NCBI GenBank assembly: GCA_036365515.1
Contig: CM070874.1
Location: 99,740,442 to 99,804,441 of the forward strand
Direction: 5' to 3'
Source: Torymus aiolomorphi
Lineage: Eukaryota > Arthropoda > Insecta > Hymenoptera > Torymidae
DNA: 64,000 nt
This document shows positions 57,745 through 64,000 of this stretch, one piece after another; the first letter of the stretch is position 1, and each line of letters opens with the position of its first letter. The notes beneath the pieces were generated by a model. That model was not told the DNA's origin, searched no databases, and was given only the letters and a program-made list of their open reading frames with translations. The translations under genes and the position numbers were made by a program.

Positions 57745-59264
57745 TGTTACGACCCGAGTCGGGATCTGGGAGCAGAAAGGCGCTTCTGCAATGGTCGCCA
57801 AGTTGACCAATCGGAACGTGGAATTCGTTGTTCAATTAAGCGCTGAAGCGCAAGGAGTCGCGGTAAGTTTGAAATAAAACTCGAACTCAAGAGAATTAAC
57901 TTTAACTTGATGTTTATTTAATTAAATAACTTCTTGACTTCAGCAAACAAATTGACTTTTAACCGTGATTTTATACAATGCAAACGGCGTAATTGCGACT
58001 GACACAGTGACGTGATCAGGGCGCGTGTGCACTGGTGCAACTGAACAGAGCTTCTGGGCGCAACGTACACGGTGACGGGCACCAGGTTAGTTGGCTTGGA
58101 TCGCAACGTACACGGTACTAGGATCAGAATGGTTAGCGATGACCCAGGGCTCAGCTACAAAGCGTCTCACGTGCTTGGTAGCAACTGACTCCGGCGGCTC
58201 GGCGCTCTCCTTTTATATTCTCGGCGCGGACCTTGGGCCGTTGACGGTGGAACGCTATTGGTTGGCGGCTTCAAGTTGGTAGTGGGAGGCAACATGATGT
58301 AGAGGCTGTAGCGCGCCAGGTTGCCTCAGAGGGCTCCCCACTCCCAAGTACGGAGAGTGGCGGTGGAGGGGTTCCAGACCTGAAAATAGGGTCGAGAGTG
58401 ATGATCAGCGGGCGACGGACCGCCTTCCTCCAGTGGCGTGGGACGCTGCTAGTCCATGATTGGTTGTTGACGATGGTCTTGACCGTTAGGCCGTGGCGCG
58501 CCACTGCGCAATAGTTCTGGGAATTGTTTGTCTCTCGAGCCCTGACAAACAGTTCTGAGAAGTGTTTACGCATTCCGGCTCGACCGTTAATGCACTCCTG
58601 GAACTCTTGACCTTGAAGTGGATCGAGTGAGCCCTTCGCTAATGGATTCTAGGAAGTGTTTACTCTCTTCGCTAATGGATTCTCAGAAGTGTTCACATGC
58701 TGAACTCTCGAGTTGTTTACACGTCGACCCTCTTGACCTTGGGTGTGCTTCTTCTCTTAAGTGCCTTTTGGCCGTTGGAATTTGGCTTCTTGGTATTGTT
58801 GACATCCAGAGTGTTCCCTAGAATCCTTGAATAATAAATAGTTCCCAGATAAGCTTTTCATCCTGAGCGAGCTCCCTTTATTTAATTATAAATTATTATG
58901 TTCATTCCGTTATTAATTATCAATTGTCGATCATCGGATTATTAATCATGTAAATAATTATTATTTATCGTATAAATCATTTATTTCTATTCGTGTTATC
59001 TTCAAATCATTAATTGTTAATTTACTACTTATTTAAGGAACAAATTAAAATTATATATCTGATTAATTAAACAAATTAATTATTTTATTGCTAAAATCTT
59101 CATCGGCTTTAATTTGATACAGGAACACGTTCCAATACGTTTATTATTTAATCGGTTATTTTATTTAATATTAATTTTGTAATTAATCGTTTAAACAATA
59201 AATTATCATTGTAGAACGATCCCAAATATTCTGCTACTCGTCCATACGAACGCAGTTCATAACA
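57745..59264. mobile_element. Solo LTR of the gypsy family, with target duplication
   Basis: 1,520 bp, tgttacgacccgag...cgcagttcataaca, flanked by ATGG on both sides (57,741-57,744 and 59,265-59,268). It is homologous end to end with 44,203-45,698. A 4-bp duplication fits Ty3/gypsy integration followed by LTR-LTR recombination. Confidence 0.93.
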
Positions 59265-60060
59265 ATGGCAAGCGAGACACGAGGCGATAGTGTACATCGG
59301 CAGCTAGGTTCGAGCGGGAAGTCGCGCGGGAGAGGGAGAGAGAGCTGAGCCAGTCTGCCGGTGCAGAGAGACAAGGGAACACGAGAGAATAAGTGAGGGG
59401 AAGAAAAGAGAAAGTGATCGCGTGATAAAAGTAAAGAAGTGCAGCGAAGAGAGTGGAGGAGTGTGTGCTGAGAAAAAGGAAGAAGAGAGATAGAGTGAAA
59501 AACAATAGGCAAGGGGGTCGAGGAGTGACGAGCGGCCGGAGAACTACCTTCCGCAGGGGCTGCGTAACAGCCCGCATTTACCGGGAGTCAGTAGGAGAGA
59601 GCGAGAGAGAGAAGGAGGAAGTAAGGAGGAGCGGAGAGGAGAAGGACGTGCTGGGAGGCGTCCTCGTCGGTGCGGCTAAAGTCTGCGACGTCGGCTAAGG
59701 TAAGAGCGTGCGAGCGTGTACCGGCATTAAGGTGCGGCGCGCATCTCTTCGAATCTTGAGTTCGGGGGAGAGAATGCGTGCGAGAGATTTCATCGCGAAT
59801 ACGGTCGGCGTGCTCACGAGAACCGGGCCAACCTAGGCCAATAGAGTGAGTGAATGAGGGAGGGCTCTTTGTAGGGAATATCGCGCGTCCGGGGATCCCG
59901 GTAGTTGCGCCGAGGAGATAACAAAGCCAGAGAGAGCGAGGGACGCGAGGGTTTGGAGGCCGCGAGCATCGGTCGGCGGAGCGAGCCGGGTATCACTCGC
60001 ATATAGAGAGCGAGAGCGGTTGGCGGCGAGCATTGTGCGGTTCGCATTTCCGCGAATCGC

Positions 60061-60097
<37 letters not shown>

Positions 60098-60154
60098 GTT
60101 GGCGGCGAGCATTGTGCGGTTCGCATTTCCGCGAATCGCCCAAGTCAGATAAAA

Positions 60155-60246
<92 letters not shown>

Positions 60247-60670
60247 CGGGAGGTATTCTACCGCGGACAATATTAGGGTCGACTTTCGTCAATCGCGTAG
60301 AGGATAAAAAAAGAGAGAGAGAGAGAGATCCAGCTTACTTCGTCGCGTGTTGTGGACGTTCGCGCGCGTAAGAGCAAGAGTAAGAGAGAGAGAGCGCGAG
60401 AGCGAAAGCGAGAGAGAGAGGAAACGAGTGTGTACGGGGAACATCGGGGCGTGAGTAGGGAAATTCTCGGGAGGGAGCAGTAGCGAGCACTCGTAGAGGG
60501 GAGGGTAATGAAGTGAATGCAGTAAATTAGCATGTAAGGGATAGGAAATAAAGAGAAAATGTATAGTTATTGGATTGTTTGCATGCTTTCTTTTGCGCAC
60601 CCTTCACCCACAATTTTCAGATTCTTCACCGCACGAATGAGAACAACACGGCTGAACTCCCTTTTGGTAA
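59265..60670. promoter_or_regulatory. CpG- and GA-rich region with duplicated block and splice-like sites
   Basis: A ~48-bp block ('gcggcgagcattgtgcggtt', then 'tccgcgaatcgcccaag') occurs at 60,017 and 60,097 around (GA)n tracts. On the plus strand a donor-like 'ggctaaggtaagagc' (59,692-59,706) and a short segment between 'cacaattttcag' and 'ggtaagtgaac' (about 60,619-60,666) could be non-coding exons. GAGA tracts are typical of insect promoters. Promoter function is inference. Confidence 0.3.
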
Positions 60671-60779
60671 GTGAACGAGAGTGAGTCAAGAACGTGAAAT
60701 TTATTTGCAGTATACCGGGCGACTATAGAGTTTAATTGGCTTAAATATATAGCAAAAGTATACCATCGCAGGAGAGGAA

Positions 60780-61390
60780 GTGAACGAAAGAGATGAGTGA
60801 CAGAGAGAGAGGGGGGGAGGTCGAGAAACAGAGCATTGGTGAAAGAAAGAAACAAAGGAAGAGAGAGAGACCGGGAGACGGGACGAAGTGAACGAAAGAG
60901 AGGAGAGAGACACAGAGAGGGGAGGCGGAGGAAAATAAGGGACGAGACAGAGGGAAATAGAGTGAACGTGGAAAAAGACGGAGGGAGTGATTTAGAGAAG
61001 GGGGAGGGTGGGAGAGACCTCCAGAGCCAGATCAAGGTAGAGAAATACACTTAGGGGGAGAATGAGAAACAGAGCTTTGGCAAAAGAAAGAGAGGTTGAA
61101 AAGTCATATAGAACCCAGATAAAATTGATCAGAGATAGAGCGATAAACACTCTCACAATAATTCTGGCTCATACACACACACACACATACACACACACAC
61201 ACGCATGCATGTACGCACGCACTCTTAGGTACACGCAGGCACGCGCACACGGAGATACGCGCATGCCCGCATCCACACACGTCCATATGGAGATTTTGTA
61301 ACCATGTATCTAAAATATTTACATTAGCCACATAATTTTACTATATTAAAGCTTTCACTAGGAGGAAACAAGATGACGTGTCTATAGTTA
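60780..61390. repeat. GA-rich tract plus segment duplicated from 56,130-56,460
   Basis: 61,050-61,390 matches 56,135-56,460 over most of its length (shared 'gagaatgagaaacagagc', 'cacgcgcacacgg', 'ctaggaggaaacaagatga'), with an added (AC)n. Shows that whole exon-intron blocks were duplicated. Confidence 0.8.
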
Positions 61391-61391
61391 C

Positions 61392-61655
61392 CTGTCCTTG
61401 ATGCTTTATGAGATGTGGGTTTTTTCCTCCTCAAAGATACATCTCCCATTTCTGCGCTTAAAAACTCGGAATCAATACACCCTTCTGTTTCTCTCGTATC
61501 AGAGTCAATTGAATCATCAGAACTTTTTTTTCTCTTCAAAGATACATCTTCCATTTCGCTGCTTAAAAACTCGGAATCAATATTCACTTCTGTTTCTGTT
61601 TCCCTCGTACCAGAGTCAATTGAATCCTCAGTACTTCCGCCTAGTAAAGAAGATT
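61392..61655 (-). pseudogene. Fourth paralogous exon copy with damaged acceptor
   Basis: 264 bases, phase 1-1 if used, donor GTAACT intact. The acceptor position reads CG where the other copies have AG ('tttttccg|aatctt'), so normal splicing to it is unlikely. It contains an internal duplication: (E/D)DSIDS(G/D)TRETE, IDSEFLS(S/A)EM(E/G)DVSL(K/R)RKK twice. Upstream exons, if any, lie beyond the next repeat array. Confidence 0.55.
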
Positions 61656-61689
61656 CGGAAAAATACATTATTTTTTAAATGAATATGAA

Positions 61690-62215
61690 AAAGAAAAATG
61701 GGGGATGAGAGTAAGAAAGGGAGAGAGTGTCCGGAAGAGACAAAGACAGAGGGACACAGAGCGAGAGAGTGGAAGATACAGGGGGAGACATAGGATAGAT
61801 AGATTGGAAGAGACAGAAGGTGAACGAGAGCATGGGAGTGAGTATAGAGACAGAGATTGCAAAACCGAGGGAGAGATACAGAGAAACTGAGAGACAAGGA
61901 CAGACATAAAGTGGAGGTGAGAGGGAGTAACAGAGAATGCCAAAGAGAGGGTAAGAGAGATAGAGAAAGAGTTCAAAAGGGGGAGAACGAATGAGGAAGA
62001 GAGTCCGTGGGGGTGAGAAGTGTGAGAGAAAACAGATAAGAGAGAGATAGAGATCGAGACTGAAACAGAGGGCAAGTCAATGGAAAAATATATAGAGAGA
62101 GCGAGACCGAGCCAAGGAAGATACCGCAAGAGAGACAAAGAGAAAAGAATGGAGTGACGGAAGGACTGACGGTTCGAGTTAGAAGGGGGGAGAGACGTGG
62201 AGGGAGATATATGGA
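61690..62215. repeat. GA-rich tract
   Basis: Purine-rich imperfect repeats of 'gagagagag', 'gacagagg' and 'gggagaga'. Borders the next satellite-bearing element at about 62,218. Confidence 0.85.
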
Positions 62216-62217
62216 AG

Positions 62218-64000
62218 ATGTGGTTGAACTTTGCAACGTTGCGACTCCAACGAAAATCCAAACTGCCAAAAAATTATGATTTCCGCCCGGAATCGATTCT
62301 ACAGCGACAAAAATGATGTGAACATCAAGTAAAAGGGCACAAAAATAAAAAACAACAAAAACTCACCCCCTAACACCGCATTCTGTACTAGCAAAAAAAG
62401 AAAAATTCTAATTCAGCCGTTTATGAGATCGCCAATAATTTTATTGCCGGAATACGAATAAGAGGTTACAAGATACCTACAAAAAAATTGGCAGCGCCCA
62501 AAGCACCGCGGAACACCATCAAACTACCCCTTTAATACCGAAAATAGCAAAAATTTCTAATTCGTCCGTTTTTGAGATCGCCAATAATTTTATTACCGGA
62601 ATACGAATAAGAGGTTACAACATACCTATAAAAAAATTGGCAACGCCCAAAGCACCGCGGAACACCCTCAAAAACTACCCCTTTAAAACCAAAAATCGCA
62701 AAAAATTCTAATTCAGCCGTTTTTGAGATCGCCAATAATTTTATTGCCGAAATACGAATAAGAGGTTACAAGATACCTACAAAAAAATTGGCAACGCCCA
62801 AAGCACCGCGGAACACCCTCAAAAACTACCCCTTTAATACTGAAAAATCGCAAAAAAATTCTAATTCAGCCGTTTTTGAGATCGCCAATAATTTTATTGC
62901 CAGAATACAAATAAGAGGTTACAAGATACCTACAAAAAAATTGGCAACGCCCAAAGCACCGCGGAACACCCTCAAACTACCCCTTTAATACCGAAAAATA
63001 GCAAAAATTTCTAATTCGTCCGTTTTTGAGATCGCCAATAATTTTATAGCCGGAATACGAATTAAAGGTTACAAGATACCTACAAAAAAATTGGCAACGC
63101 CCAAAGCACCGCCGAACACCCTCAAAAACTACCCCTTTAAAACCGTAAAATCGCAAAAAAATTCTAATTCAGCCGTTTTTGAGATCGCCAATAATTTTAT
63201 TGCCGGAATACGAACAAGAGGTTACAAGGTACCTACAAAAAAATTGGGAACGCCCAAAGCACCGCGGAACACCCTCAAAAACTACCCCTTTAAAACTGAA
63301 AATTTGCAAAAAAATTCTAATTCAGCCGTTTTTGGATCGCCAATAATTTTATTGCCGGAATACGAATAAGAGGTTACAAGATACCTACAAAAAAATTGGC
63401 AATGCCCAAAGCACCGCGGAACACCCTCAAACTACCTCTTTAATATCGAAAAATAGCAAAAATTTCTAATTCGTCCGTTTTTGAGATCGCCAATAATTTT
63501 ATTGCCGGAATACGAATTAAAGGTTACAAGATACCTACAAAAAAATTGGCAACGCCCAAAGCACCGCGGAACACCCTCAAAAACTACCCCTTTAAAACCA
63601 AAAATCGCAAAAAAGTTCTAATTCAGCCGTTTTTGAGATCGCCAATAATTTTATTGCCGAAATACGAATAAGAGGTTACAAGATACCTACAAAAAAATTG
63701 GCAACGCCCAAAGCACCGCGGAACACCCTCAAAAACTACCCCTTTAAAACCAAAAATCGCAAAAAAATTCTAATTCAGCCGTTTTTGAGATCGCCAATAA
63801 TTTTATTGCCGGAATACAAATAAGAGGTTACAAGATAACTACAAAAAAATTGGCAACGCCCAAAGCACCGCGGAACACCCTCAAACTACCCCTTTAATAC
63901 CGAAAAATAGCAAAAATTTCTAATTCGTCCGTTTTTGAGATCGCCAATAATTTTATAGCCGGAATACGAATTAAAGGTTACAAGATACCTACAAAAAAAT
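62218..64000 (+). repeat. Third, diverged 152-bp satellite array with the same leader
   Basis: Begins 'atgtggttgaactttgcaac', then 'gttgcgactccaacgaaaat', the same leader that precedes the arrays of the giant foldback (32,560 and 40,100). About ten or eleven ~152-bp units follow (cagccgtttttgagatcgcc, ggcaacgcccaaagcaccgc) up to the window end. Units differ consistently from those at 32-40 kb, so this is a separate subfamily. Confidence 0.9.

Noticed and set aside
55585..62261. Long Ser/Leu/Pro-rich minus-strand frames and Glu/Arg-rich plus frames
   Set aside because: Low-complexity translation of GA-rich tracts; no splice or start evidence.

Overview
This is eukaryotic, animal-type DNA, most likely from an insect and plausibly a hymenopteran. 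The basis is spliced genes with GT-AG introns, R1-clade and Jockey-like non-LTR retrotransposons, a Ty3/gypsy LTR element, a Tc1/mariner element, many TTAA- and TA-flanked foldback elements, and long satellite arrays. Nothing prokaryotic is seen, and no rRNA or tRNA gene was recognised. The species call is an inference; no host gene with an unambiguous ortholog is present.

Layout. 1-4.8 kb: diverged tandem repeats (about 360 bp, 313 bp, 295 bp), a cluster of GC-rich hairpins and a CpG-rich promoter-like patch. 4.83-7.86 kb: a full-length mariner-type transposon with 596-bp terminal inverted repeats, flanking TA, and a transposase broken by a single-base frameshift. 8.5-11.7 kb: a coiled-coil ORF fragment, foldback elements and two 5'-truncated Jockey-like remnants. 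14.16-24.84 kb, minus strand: an 11-exon gene that I assembled by splice phase. It has an N-terminal FLYWCH-like zinc finger, a MULE transposase core, an acidic/hexapeptide-repeat/Arg-rich region and a C-terminal IAP-type RING finger. Its introns hold a 95-bp satellite with a 670-bp higher-order period, two TTAA-flanked palindromic elements and a cluster of short GC-rich elements. 25-31.7 kb: an 840-bp inverted duplication around a 2.5-kb spacer, further copies of its promoter-like sequence, and two 50-bp satellite arrays. 32.07-40.96 kb: a giant TTAA-flanked foldback whose arms carry a 152-bp satellite in opposite orientations; a related array runs off the window end from 62.2 kb. 41.3-45.7 kb: a deleted gypsy element with one LTR; a solo LTR of the same family, with a 4-bp target duplication, lies at 57.7-59.3 kb. 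45.95-57.1 kb (perhaps to 61.7 kb), minus strand: a second spliced gene with tandemly duplicated, symmetric phase 1-1 exons. Its last intron contains a 6.4-kb foldback in which a degenerate R1-clade retrotransposon is nested.

The most unusual items are the MULE-plus-RING fusion gene, the giant satellite-carrying foldback that shares TTAAGG termini with small palindromic elements, the duplicated symmetric exons, and the clustering of nuclear-receptor half-sites in the mariner inverted repeats. All homology statements are by motif recognition; no search could be run.
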